This document shows, one piece after another, positions 39,851 to 50,900 of a stretch of 64,000 bases of DNA. Each line of letters opens with the position of its first letter. The stretch's first letter is position 1. Below the pieces are notes generated by a model. That model was not told where the DNA came from, made no database searches, and saw only the letters and a program-made list of their open reading frames with translations. The translations under genes and the position numbers were made by a program. Source of the DNA: Labyrinthula sp. Ha (lineage: Eukaryota > Sar > Bigyra > Labyrinthulida > Labyrinthulaceae); assembly GCA_015227615.1 (NCBI GenBank), contig JAALGZ010000013.1, forward strand, positions 496,001-560,000. The letters run 5' to 3'.

Positions 39851-40103
39851 GATATTAAGCAGTCGAGTGTACGGCTCTCTCCTTAATGATTGTTTACACT
39901 TTACAGAGTTATACTAGAATATTACATTACCGCACGACTGGTGCAGCTTTAGATAATACTTTTTTACTGATAAATAAGCCCCGGGAACAGCACATCGTAA
40001 AACTTCGATATATCCGCAACTATTTGGAGTTAGAAGACGTTCCTCATATCATTTTAAAGCTCTCTTAAAATTATGTCAGGATATCTAATCATATACACGT
40101 ATC
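39851..40103 (-). repeat. Right inverted arm of the copia fossil
   Basis: Inverse partner of 37209-37462. It begins about 40 bases after the end of the RNase H coding region, where a 3' LTR would be expected. I see no obvious target-site duplication outside the two arms. Confidence 0.85.
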
Positions 40104-42902
40104 CTCCTATGAATCAATATTGTACAAATTTCTCATAGTCTCACTCCTTGTTCTTATATTTGAACTCAAAATGACTTCACCTAGCAGAAGAGGCCCCGAT
40201 TCAAAAGTGCTGTAGAGAAGACTGGTTCTCCACTTCTTCAAGCTCATTTTTTCTTTCTGTTGTTTTGATGTTTTTGCTTACTCAAGGAATATTTTATTTG
40301 ACCTATCTAATGTTACTTAGATTTGGATTCAACTAAAATGACAAATAACCTTAGGCGAGTTACCCAAAAGGGTATACAACAACCATATATATCAGGATTT
40401 CTACTGGATTTTGCGGTACACATCGTTAATTCAAATTTCTAGATGACCAATACCGTTAGAAACCCCAATTAAAAACAGAGGTTAACTACCCTTAATTATA
40501 GTTAGCTAACGAGCGCTTCTGATTGGATACAAAACTAACTAGCTGACTTAGCTTAAATATGAAGCATTAGTTCAAAGCGAATGGTATATTAGTACTACTA
40601 ATTATTTAAAGAATTTTAAGAATTGTGTGGTGGAAGATAACTAACACAAATCAAAATGCTTCAATTTTAGCAGGATTAGTGTGTAATATTAGGAAGCTCT
40701 GTCTCTTCATTTCTTAACCGTGTTTGGCATAGCTACTTAGACAATAAACCCCATGTTGCTAAGTGGGGCAATTTTCTTGTAAAAGCAGTTGAAATTGTTC
40801 TCTACTGGCATATATCACTCTGGCTCATCACCGTTTTCTGTATTGGCTCCTAGTAACTCTTTTATTTGGTCTCTTCTATCTTTGATCTTAGCAGGTAGTA
40901 CATAATTAGCGCCAAGAACAGAAAAATTTTACATTCTTCAATGTATATATCGAAACAGTAGTATTTGTGGAACTTGATGATGTATTTTTAAGGCCAGAAT
41001 ACATCATGTAATGAACTAAAAAGAAGTACTCTGCATTGAGATATATTATAAGTCAAATACTATATGGCAGTCTCTTATGTTCCAATTGCTTAAAATTTTA
41101 ATTATACATGCAATAAATCTACTTATTGAGTGACAAGTATTCAAAAATCTAGTAGACTAAAAATCTACGGCCTATATCTAAGGAGCAAGATGATCATCCA
41201 ACACAATCCTAATTCCGTGAATGTATTAAATAAGACATGTCAAACAACCTTAGATAATATTCTGTTTCGTTCTTTCAGTAACATATAGTTATATTGCCAG
41301 TGAATATGCATTGTATAGCCCTCAACGACTCTCTTCGTTTTTGAAGAGGAAGTTGAACTGTGATGTCTGGCATGTCGCGACAGCCTTCCACATGTATTGG
41401 TTAATGAGTAACGCACTGAATAGTATAGGCTACAGCGGGGTACACTTAAATTATTTAAAAAAATGTTATATATTCAAATAATAACACGAATGTTGATGAT
41501 GCTTCCATATTTTTCAGTTATGAGAAAACTTAGCGTTTTCTGCATGCTGGTACCAACCTGGTTGAGAAAAAAATATTTGAATAAGTAAGAAAAAAAGTAT
41601 CCAAAAAGTAACAGAAACTTGAGTAGTTAAAGAAACTGTGTGAATATATCGAAAGGAAAAGGAAACAATTGTGTGAAATAAATTATTAGCTCAAGGCATA
41701 AATTAATTACACACTATAATTGCTCATCTTATTGCATATTTTAAGAACTTAAAAGTTTAATCTTCATTTAAGCAGAGCCCTAAACCAAATTTTTCATGTT
41801 AGCCTCGGTTTCCCATTAAAGATATTTTTCTCAAGTAATTTTCAGGTTTCGTGAGAAATAAAGCATCTCGTGAAATTGGGTACAGTTTTGTGTTTAGTTG
41901 AAGCTGAATATAGGTATGTTGATAGAAAGATTTAATAGATAAAATAATATTAGACCCATATTTGGAAGTTTGTCTTTTATTTTATTATAATAAAGTAATA
42001 TTTAACATGACAACATGCTGACAAAACCCAAATTGTTTCAGTTTTAGATTAGTGATCATACCGTTAACATAAAAATAACCTTAAAATTATTATATCCCAC
42101 TTAGGGTTGGTTGTTAGCAAGTTGGAATTTATTTAAATGTTACCACACTATAAAAATCTCTCAACATTATTTGCTACTTTTAATAGTGATAAGGTAATTG
42201 AAATAATATATAAGAATATCAACTGCCTCTCGATTAACTTAGAGTAATAAAGCATAGATGACACCATAGAAAGTGGGAACATGTTAGGGATCGTAATTCT
42301 AATGATTATGCAATATAACTCAATATTTAGTACAGAGTTAAATCGGATATATTGCTTTTACTTGTATTAAATGGAATAATACCAGCCAAATGGGTTGAGT
42401 CTTGGGTCCAAGGAGCAGCTATCTTACTGCAAGGCGAAGTAAAGAGTCCTGTTTCCTCATGCAATATGTAGAAAATAGTTCAAAGTTTTGGTCATACCTA
42501 TTAAAAACTACAAAGTTTCCCAAATAATAAACTTATACTAATGCATCTGGCTCTAACTTCTTATGAATAAAGTTTATATTTGCTTGGGGTTCTTCACCTC
42601 TACATCAAATGTCAAACTCAACAAATCCTTCTGTCTTTCAATTAAATGAAATCCTGATATTACTATCTTTCTCTAAGTAAGCTACGTTTTGAGTAATTAT
42701 TTTAGAACACCTTTGTGTGTTTGTTTTTATAATTTTCAGGAGAATTTCTATGAGATCGAGATTATTCTTATTGTTTTGGAAGCTAAACCCAAAAACATAT
42801 TGTACTCAATTTCCATGATATAGCATTACTAGAGATTCAATTGTAGTACAAATCTACCGAGAATCCCACTGATTTAAAACGCAACACTAAAACCTGTCCA
42901 AT
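40104..42902. other. Intergenic stretch upstream of the PFK2 gene
   Basis: About 2.8 kb with no recognisable gene, RNA or long repeat. The PFK2 promoter must lie at its right end; I see no clear core-promoter motif. Confidence 0.6.
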
Positions 42903-45396
42903 ATGACAAATCATCGGCTTTGTATAGTAAATGACAACTCTCCTGGGATAATGTCACAGATTTCCTTCATCTTTCTCTCTCATAATATCAATATTACCCA
43001 ACAGTTCACGAGAACTTACGGAAGGCGGCTGTTCTGTGTTTTTGATGTAGATGTTAATACAAGCACAAAAAAGGACGAGAATAAGCTGATAATTCCGATG
43101 GTAGCAACTTTAGTAAAAGAGATTGAAGCCTTAGAAGGTGTATTTTCATGTGAACTAAACCACTTCACTTATGGAGTTGACAAAGAAAACTCCGAAAGAT
43201 TATGTATAGTCAACAAGAATAAAGCAGGTGTTATTCAAGAAATAAGTAAGGTTGTATCAAAACATGGTTTAGATATTGTTTCTCAAGTTTCAAAAAGCAG
43301 TGGTCGATATGGATATACAATAATTGATGTTTCTGAGGGATTTTCAAGAGTTAGTTTGTCGCAGATTGTCGATGAAATCCTCGAATCAAAAAATATAATT
43401 ACCTGTAATATAGGAAATTTTGCCCCTGGAACACTTCATAAATTAGAGCTGCTTGAAAAAGGAGTTAAGCCAACGCGTAGGAGATCTTCAGGGGGTGACT
43501 CTGGGTATGAAAGTGAACACGAAGACTATGCTTCATCAGATGATGGTGAAATTGAACCAATTGACGACGAATCTATCGGTAATTTATCGATCACTTCTAA
43601 TCTTATTCGTCATGACAAAAAAAAACTTACAAATATGCTGCAAAGATCTCTTTCTTATAACGCATATAGCGATATCAATAAGCCACTACAAAAGACAAAG
43701 TCAGCGAATAAGGATTTGTTTAGAGAGAACTTCTTACTAGAAGAAACTTTGCAAAAAGCTCAATGTCCAGGCTATTATGAAGGAAGTAACAAAATGCAAC
43801 AAAATCCCAAAACTTGGGCGATGGAAGAACGCGCAAGTTACACGTCATTAAAGAATCCAAAGTTATTAATAGCTTTAGTTGGTTTACCAGCAGTGGGTAA
43901 ATCTTTCTCGTCAAGGAAATTGGAACAGTTTTTCAACTGGAAATGTATGCCATGTAAAATATTTAATGCAGGAAAATATAGAAGGGAAACATCAGACCAA
44001 ACTGGAGTTGATAGTAATAGGGCGGATTTCTTCAATGCAAATAATAAAGAAGGCGAGAAAGCAAGAACTGAAGCTGCAATTCGGTGTTTGAAGGATCTGT
44101 TGATTTTTCTCGTTGATGGCGGAGAGATTGGTATCTTTGATGCAACAAATACAACTAGAATACGACGAGAAACAATAGCTAACATATGCAGGAATATATG
44201 CAACGTAGTTTTCCTAGAAGTAATTTGTGATGACGAATCAATGCTAGAAGAAAATTATAAAATTAAGGTGCAAAATTCACCTGATTTTGTTGGAATGGAT
44301 ATGACTGAAGCTCTAGCCGATCTAAAATCAAGAGTTGATAATTATAAGAAAGTGTATGAACCTGTAGATGAGTCAGAATTGGATGGACGTGTATCTTTTC
44401 TAAAGCTGTATAACATGAGTAGTAAAATTGTAGCAAAAGGAATTTATGGTAGGATGACAAGATCTGTTCTTCCTTACTTGTCAAGTCTCCATCTGGGTTC
44501 GAGGAGAATCATTCTTGTTCGAGCAGGTTTAGGGAATATGTTGAAGAAAGGGAAGAAACATACCTTAAGAGATAAGGATTGCGTTCCAAGTGGTGCGCAT
44601 GAAGATTCAACTCTTTCGGATTCCGGGAAAGGTTTTGCTCGAAGACTGGGTTTATTTTTAAAAACAATTATCTTTATGAACAAAGAAGTGAATCAAAGTA
44701 TTTATTTTTATGTTTTTTCTCAAATTTAGTGGTTGGAGTTGAAGCTGCTCCATCAAATGCTAAAACTCAGAGTAACCCACTTCCTGAGGTGCTTAGTTTT
44801 GATGACCCTACATCCCACGCAAAGCCTAGAATTGACGATTTAGATGAAATGAGGCAACAAAATGACAACAATAGAACAGCAGAGGTGAAAATCTTTTCTT
44901 CAACGCTGAATAGAGCGCTGGAAACTGCCCGAATTGCGTCTGATCAAAGCCAACTAACAAACGATATTCAGGGATTGCCGATGTTGAATCCTGTCAACAA
45001 AGGTCGATTTGGAAATTTGAGTCACGACGAGCTGGCAAGGAAAGAGCCTGAATTCTGGAGAGAGTATCAGGAAAATCCGTTCTATGCAAGGTTTCCTGGT
45101 GGTGAGAGGTATATTCTTGTATTTTTTTTATATAGTTATTTTGATATTGTGACAAAATTGGAGTCGTTGATCATACAAGTGGAGCAGCAAACCTCTCCTG
45201 TATTGATAATTGGACACATTAGTACTCTGCAAACTTTAATGGCTTATTTTCGAAAGACTGTAAATATTCTTATTGTTCTTTAGTTTAGCCTGTAGATCAT
45301 AGTGTAAATATTAGTATCCCACTGCACACGGCAATTGAGCTACAGCCTCTTGCAGGTGGGCTTTGGAGGGAAAAGAGATATAAATTCACTGTTTGA
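42903..45396 (+). CDS. ACT-ACT-6-phosphofructo-2-kinase/fructose-2,6-bisphosphatase
   Basis: Four exons: 42903-44697, 44730-45108, 45136-45259, 45289-45396; 801 residues, TGA stop. Two tandem ACT domains (about 5-80 and 97-172) resemble the serine-sensing ACT domain of 3-phosphoglycerate dehydrogenase: compare LDIVSQVSKSSGRYGYTIID with the SerA pattern NIAAQ...GYVVIDI. A polar linker follows, then a complete PFK-2 kinase domain: GLPAVGKS at 327-334, IFNAGKYRRE, FFNANNKEG, IFDATNTTR and VDNYKKVYEPVD. The C-terminal histidine-phosphatase domain keeps Arg540, the FSSTLNRALETA stretch and His752, but the catalytic RHG histidine is Ala541 (VRAGL) and the conserved acid of LNEIDAG is lost. Known chemistry: the kinase makes fructose-2,6-bisphosphate, the activator of phosphofructokinase-1 in many eukaryotes. 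I infer a kinase-only enzyme, perhaps controlled by an amino acid. The protein is probably cytosolic. Confidence 0.93.
44698..44729 (+). other. PFK2 intron 1 (32 nt)
   Basis: GTATTT to ATTTAG, phase 1. Removal joins NKEVNQ to MVGVEAAPSN and keeps the phosphatase-domain frame. Confidence 0.9.
45109..45135 (+). other. PFK2 intron 2 (27 nt, no in-frame stop)
   Basis: GTATAT to ATATAG. Removal gives PGGESYFDIVTKLE, matching the conserved phosphatase segment (GESYEDLV). Because it is 27 nt and lacks a stop in frame, retention would only insert nine residues. Confidence 0.88.
45260..45288 (+). other. PFK2 intron 3 (29 nt)
   Basis: GTAAAT to GTTTAG, phase 0. Removal joins AYFRKT to PVDHSVNISIPLHT. 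This gives the conserved C-terminal segment that ends shortly after. The nearer AG at 45283 would lead straight into a stop. Confidence 0.9.
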
Positions 45397-45633
45397 GTTA
45401 TTAGTTTAGCATACGACGTTTTTATGCGCATAAATGATATATTAGCGTATTCACGTATATCATTTGTTGTTATGGTTAAGTCTTCATTTTGTTTTGCTGT
45501 TAACAAGAGAAAGTAGCCATTTTCATGATTCAATTAGTTAACCTCAACAATAAATGCAAATAATCTATTGCTAGGTTCTATATGTATTATATATGGGTGG
45601 GCAGTACAAGAACACAGAACAAAATACAAAAAA

Positions 45634-47991
45634 TTAGAACAGCGCTACAGCTTCTGAGCTCTCTTTTCGTTTAGTGATGGTACCATCTGAATCACTTCCA
45701 CTAGAGGTTATGCTTGACTTGTACCCTAACCGCTCAGCACTTGAGCTAGTTATAACAGAGCTTCCTTCTTCCAACATTTCCTCATCCCCGAACTTCTGCT
45801 TATTTTCCTCACCTTCAACATGCGCCACCTTTTGCTTCTTGAAAGTTTCACGAGGTTCTTTACAAGTCACCACGCCATAAAACTGTTTCCATGCCTTTCT
45901 TTTTTTTCTACAGCAACAAAAACAAAGAACACTCAAATAAAAAATAAAGAACACAGCAACCATAATAAACTTATGCGCATTACCCAGATTCCTACAAAAC
46001 AGCTGGGTTGCAAATTTTCCGTCGAAATTTAAGTTGGAATATACACATTTGCCTTGACCCGAGTCTTGAACTTCAACTTCTGCAGTATTTAATACTCTAT
46101 CCATAAAATCAGAAAAAGATCCATACAGCACATCATTTCCAACAATTACAAAAAGAACAGCTTTTTCATCATAGCAAAAATTGAAACTCCTAATTCCATA
46201 CCTCGCTGTATCTATTTCGACTTTAACCTCTTTTTCAACAGTTTGAAAATCATCACAAGCAACATATACAGCAAAATATGAGGCGTTCATTTTTCCAAAA
46301 TGCCATCCATTACTTATAGAGTACTGGTCTAAGTACTCTTCCTGAAACTCAAGTAGAATAGCAAGTTCTCCACCCATACCAAGTAACAAAGATAAATCAG
46401 AATTTTGATTATAAGAAACAATTGCTAAGTTTTCAACCTGCTTGACTCGTGGCAAGTGATAATTCATTTCATCTCTGCTCACATCATTAACACTAGTTTC
46501 TATATTCTTAACTATAACAGATGAAAACACCGTGACATCTCCTACACTGGCCGTCCAAATAATTTGTTGATACCCTCTATGCCCTGGATAAAAGTCACTT
46601 ACACTTGTTAATACAGCATTTTCATTTCTCCAAACCTTTACTTCTGAGTTCACAATACTGCCTTTAGAAAGTGTTCCTGCAATTAATGTCACTGGTGAGC
46701 TAACTCCTTCTGGAATGTATTTTACGAAATCAAGACCTTGAAAATAGAGACTATCGAAGAGATCGTACTTCTTAACTACTCGAATAAGACCTTTAACATA
46801 CTCTGGGGAAGCATAGCCACCCTGACTCATCTGCATGAGATATTGATCATACTTATTAATGCTAAGATCGAGAGTGGTCTCCTCAAAAGCATCTTTGTCA
46901 ACTTCGAACATGTACTCATTCTTGCTAAATCCAAAGTGCTTTGTTACATATATCGACGCTTCAAACGTTTTCAAAGCTGAGGTAGGATTATAACTTGTAT
47001 GTGCAAGAAAGCCAACGCTTCGGGTAAATTTCCCAAAGTTTATTGGCAGATAATATGGGATCAAAGGACTTTTTCCCGTAATAACAGACAATACTTCTTG
47101 AACATCAGATTTATAGACCATACCTTCCAAAGCAAGATTATTAAACTTTCCACGACCGGTCACAGTGTTAGATAAACCCAATTCGTTCGTTGTGAGCATG
47201 AACTCCTCTAAGAGGATTGTTATACAAATGTTGGCCAGCTCTTTTATTTGAGCATTTTGGGAAAAATCATACAGATTTAACAGTGCACTAAGAGTAAGAT
47301 CCATATAATTAGGGCTGAGAAACTCAAAGAACCCATTTTTCTCCTTAGATTGCAAGTACATAACTAGCCTTCCGACATTTGTTTTATCTTCAGGGTATGT
47401 TGCATCAACCCCAAACTTTTGCCGTAATAGATATGCGTTACTTGTCCACATCAATATATGGTTTTCACTCCAATATACTCTCTGCAAAATAAAAAAAAGG
47501 CAAAACCCTTACAGTTTTCTCTCCCTTTGTCAACCAAAAAGGAATCTTGTACATTTCTTCTAGAAGCTTTTCTTGAAATTTATCCGTTACATATATATAT
47601 CTGACAACTCTCACTAACGGATAAAAAATAAAAAGGTAATACTAAGATAAAAATCAGAAAGCTCGTCGTCAATTAGATCTTGAAAAATAGGTTGGAACAC
47701 TTGCTCGTAAGTATATTCCATATTCTCCTCCTCAAATAGAAAAACGTTATAAATCGTTGGCTTTTCGTGTTCTAGTATTTTGACTCTCGCGTCTTCTTGT
47801 CTATTTCGGAAACCTTGAGTTTGATCATAGTCACTATCACCTTGTGAGAAGCGATGCTCAAAAGTTTGGTTTAAATACTGTTCTCTAAAAAGAGAAGCTA
47901 GCTCTGATGTTTTCGTTTCCTGAGTCATAGCTTGTTGAAACAGTCCTAGATGACTGAACAGATACAACAAAAATGGTTTCTTCAACTCCAT
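45634..47991 (-). CDS. Type I membrane protein with large ectodomain, possibly lyase-like
   Basis: Three exons on the minus strand: 47991-47643, 47613-47513, 47481-45634; 765 residues, TAA stop. A hydrophobic start (about residues 5-22) looks like a signal peptide. The ectodomain runs to about 650. One membrane helix at 654-674 (FIMVAVFFIFYLSVLCFCCC) is followed by a basic stop-transfer and a 91-residue Ser/Glu-rich cytoplasmic tail with possible phosphorylation sites. The ectodomain starts helical, with YWSENHILMWTSNAYLLRQK at 153-172, and becomes beta-rich after about 400. That order recalls the alpha/alpha-toroid plus beta-sandwich plan of heparinase/alginate-lyase-like proteins, in which Asn and His of such a motif are often active-site residues, but the match is by eye. 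It converges on the PFK2 gene with 237 bases between the stop codons. Confidence 0.8.
47482..47512 (-). other. Membrane protein intron 2 (31 nt)
   Basis: GTAAGG to TTGCAG on the minus strand, phase 0. Removal joins TKGEKT to RVYWSENH. Confidence 0.85.
47614..47642 (-). other. Membrane protein intron 1 (29 nt)
   Basis: GTATTA to CCGTTAG on the minus strand, phase 1. Removal joins DELSDFYL to MRVVRYIYVTDKFQ and opens a 101-nt middle exon with good coding composition. Confidence 0.85.
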
Positions 47992-50900
47992 CTTCTTATT
48001 TTGGGTATTCTGTTTTCTAGTTAGAATCGTTTATTCAGTTAAACCAATTTAAAATGAAAAATAATAACTCGGTAGGAAATAGTAAGTCAGAGTCAGATAT
48101 GTTTAACGAGATAACGAAACCATCTCTTATGGGATTTTACTTATATACCCCCTCTCGTTAGAAACACCTAAGAAGAGCTATATATATATGGGAAATAAGC
48201 ATATGTTATTGATGCGTTATTTGAGTTTGTAGTTTTCATACTTATACATGTTTATTGATATGTATCAATAGTAGTAGTACCCTTAGATATAATTACTTGG
48301 CTTTGTTTTTATATTTAAAAGGAAGAGTCAGGACTTAAGACTTGACAGAAACTTTAGGGTTAATGGTAGTACATAATTCTGCATCAGAATTTAAATACCT
48401 GCCTCTGGGATATTACTTCCTGACAATATTTTATTCAATACTTCACTAATGTTATAGTTAGGGGTACTGTTTGGTGTTTTCAAGATGTATCGAACAAGTT
48501 TATATGTTTTGGGATTTGCCTTGAGAGATATAGAGAATTTTCCTTGCCTCTTTACCTGAGTTTTCAAATCGTGATGCGTAAGATTGGAGGAGTCGCCCAC
48601 ATAGTCAACATATTTTGATAGTTCGATACCTTGAGTTCTTATTATTTCTTCAGCTTCTTGCACGCTTCTCCGTCATTTCAAGGTCGTGATATTATTCTCC
48701 TCCAGTCCATGCGGTTTGAACGCAGAGCTCCGTTTCTTTATTTATCATTTTACACATTGAACCACTGAAATTATTGTTAATAGCAGTCTGTCCATAATAC
48801 AATATGAAGTTAATCTCAATGGCCCACCCGGTTGTTCGTATCAAAACATAGTTTCACTTATAGCACCCATTCCGAGCAAATATATTCTTGATCCCAGCTA
48901 TTGATGGAATAATTCTGGATCATACAGTCCTTTCACCAAGATTTTATTGCGGCACAAGAATGGTGCAGAAAGCAACAGGGCCATATGGCGTTTGGCAATG
49001 CTGTTCGCACATCTTTTAAGGTATTATGATAAAAAAAAACTCAAACATCATAAGAGGAATATCAAAGTTCGAGAATAACAGAACTCAAGAATTTTTTATA
49101 AAATCATATGCGTATTAACGACTTTTTTGAAGCGATACCCCTAGTCATAGCTCGAATAATCTGGGGAAAACAGAATGCAAAATGTCTGATCTGTTAGAAA
49201 GAACCTTTTTTGCAAAATAGAACAAGATTATTTATGAGAGGATCTCTACCTTTTAAAAGAATTAGTGAAAGTTGGAAAATAGTAACTCTTGTACTAATAA
49301 TTTTTCGTTACATTGGTCTTGTGATATCCTCTTGCTTTGGCGTCCGACACTAGTAACCGAGCAACTGTCTTATTTTCATACATATATTTCATATGCGCGT
49401 AAATTATTCCAGTATACTCAGGTTTTGCTTTGCATTATTGTTGTCTTTCTGTCGGAATGCCTGAAAATGTTAGCAACATTAGTTCATGGTTATGATCCCG
49501 AATATCTTTAGAAATAAGAGTATTGGCGTACCATATTCCAGCTAGTTTTTACCGAAACTGCACTCAATTTTTTGCAAATTTTTCCTTTCCCGCTTTGGTT
49601 GAATAATCTTAGAGACTTCTGCTTTTGGAGAACCTGCCTATATTGTGGACTTGAATTTAGTGGGCAAAATGCTGTGGGGTTATACATTGGTTCAAACTGC
49701 ATTAACAATGAGGTCAATAAGAAGTCTTAGTAAACGAATTAGTAACTAATTTGTGTCATTCTTTGCATACTGTTCACATTAATTAATCGATATGTAGTTA
49801 AAAAGTCTTGATAGAAGTTAATGCCACGTATTTGACCAAAATCGTTAGCATTACTTCTTAGTTTCACGAGAAATGCAAGTTATGATAGAATAAACTTGGC
49901 CATAAATCTAAATGCACTGCTTCAATGTATATAAAATGTGTTTAAAATATGTTCTTTGCTCTCCTAGGATGACATTATACGGTTTCTTATGAGCGCTGTT
50001 TGGAAGTTCCAATGCACTCTTCTAGCTCTTCCGGTACAGCTACAATGATATATAGATCGTTACGGGAAACTGTCACTCCACCAGCTTTTAAACGGTATAA
50101 TTCCAACTAAACAGAGTTACATCTTAAGGTTCTGTTAGTGTTTGCTAGTACTAATTGTTATTGCTACCATTCTCAAAAAGCTCGTCTTGAAGAAGTGAAA
50201 TATATCCTTCCAATACTGCACAAGACAGCAATGAGGAAGTGTAAAGTGTTTGGATCAAACGGCTGCCATACCCTATATGATCTGTAAGGTTTGAGAAAAG
50301 ATTACCATGTGCGTTCCTATGTAAGCCGACTACGAGGTTGAATGGCACGATTTCTTATAACTACCACATATGGGAAAGCTACTAGCTATATGTATCATGA
50401 TTGAGACTGTTGTATACAGTATTAATCATGCGCTGCTTAGGGATGAACATTTCAATCGTTTCAACAGGAGAAGTTAATACTTGAAAACAATTTATATTTA
50501 AATGTAAAGTTTTATAAATACTTATATAAGAAACTATGTCTTTAATATACCAACATATTGCTCCTTATACTCCTAGTATTTTGCTGTATCTGAATAGTAA
50601 TGGTAACCCTAAGATAATTAAGTTGTCTAAGCTTGTCCTCCAAAACCTATGAGAAGTAAAAATAACATTACTAACAAGCGAAAACTTTACATCTATAGTT
50701 CATAAAGCATTCAAAACTTCTTTTTGGCATCAAATCAGTATCTGATATTGTCGAAGCCAGAAATAAAAATAACGAGTGTTCGTAACAGAAATTAATGTTG
50801 AATTGCACAACCAAGCAATTCATAGATTCAATGTTTTGGACTAATAAACTATCTAAGCTACGTAAGTTAGTGAAATAAACCACCATTTAAAAGTTCAGAT

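Larger units (their letters stand above)
37209..40103 (+). mobile_element. Broken Ty1/copia retrotransposon fossil between inverted arms
   Basis: A copia-family element in + orientation, about 2.9 kb. The parts I recognise are the linker before reverse transcriptase and a long reverse transcriptase plus RNase H region (about 38.2-39.8 kb). These carry copia hallmarks: a TLDVSTAFLYADL segment, the YVDD active-site box, FYGLKESPKLW, LLGSLIYL and the RNase H FCDAEWA segment. Other parts of a complete copia element are not recognisable, so it is broken, with at least two breaks. It is bounded by 254-bp arms in inverted orientation, which is not the normal LTR arrangement. The arms have diverged by roughly a fifth by eye, which suggests an old insertion, although the pol region is still well preserved. 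Confidence 0.85.
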
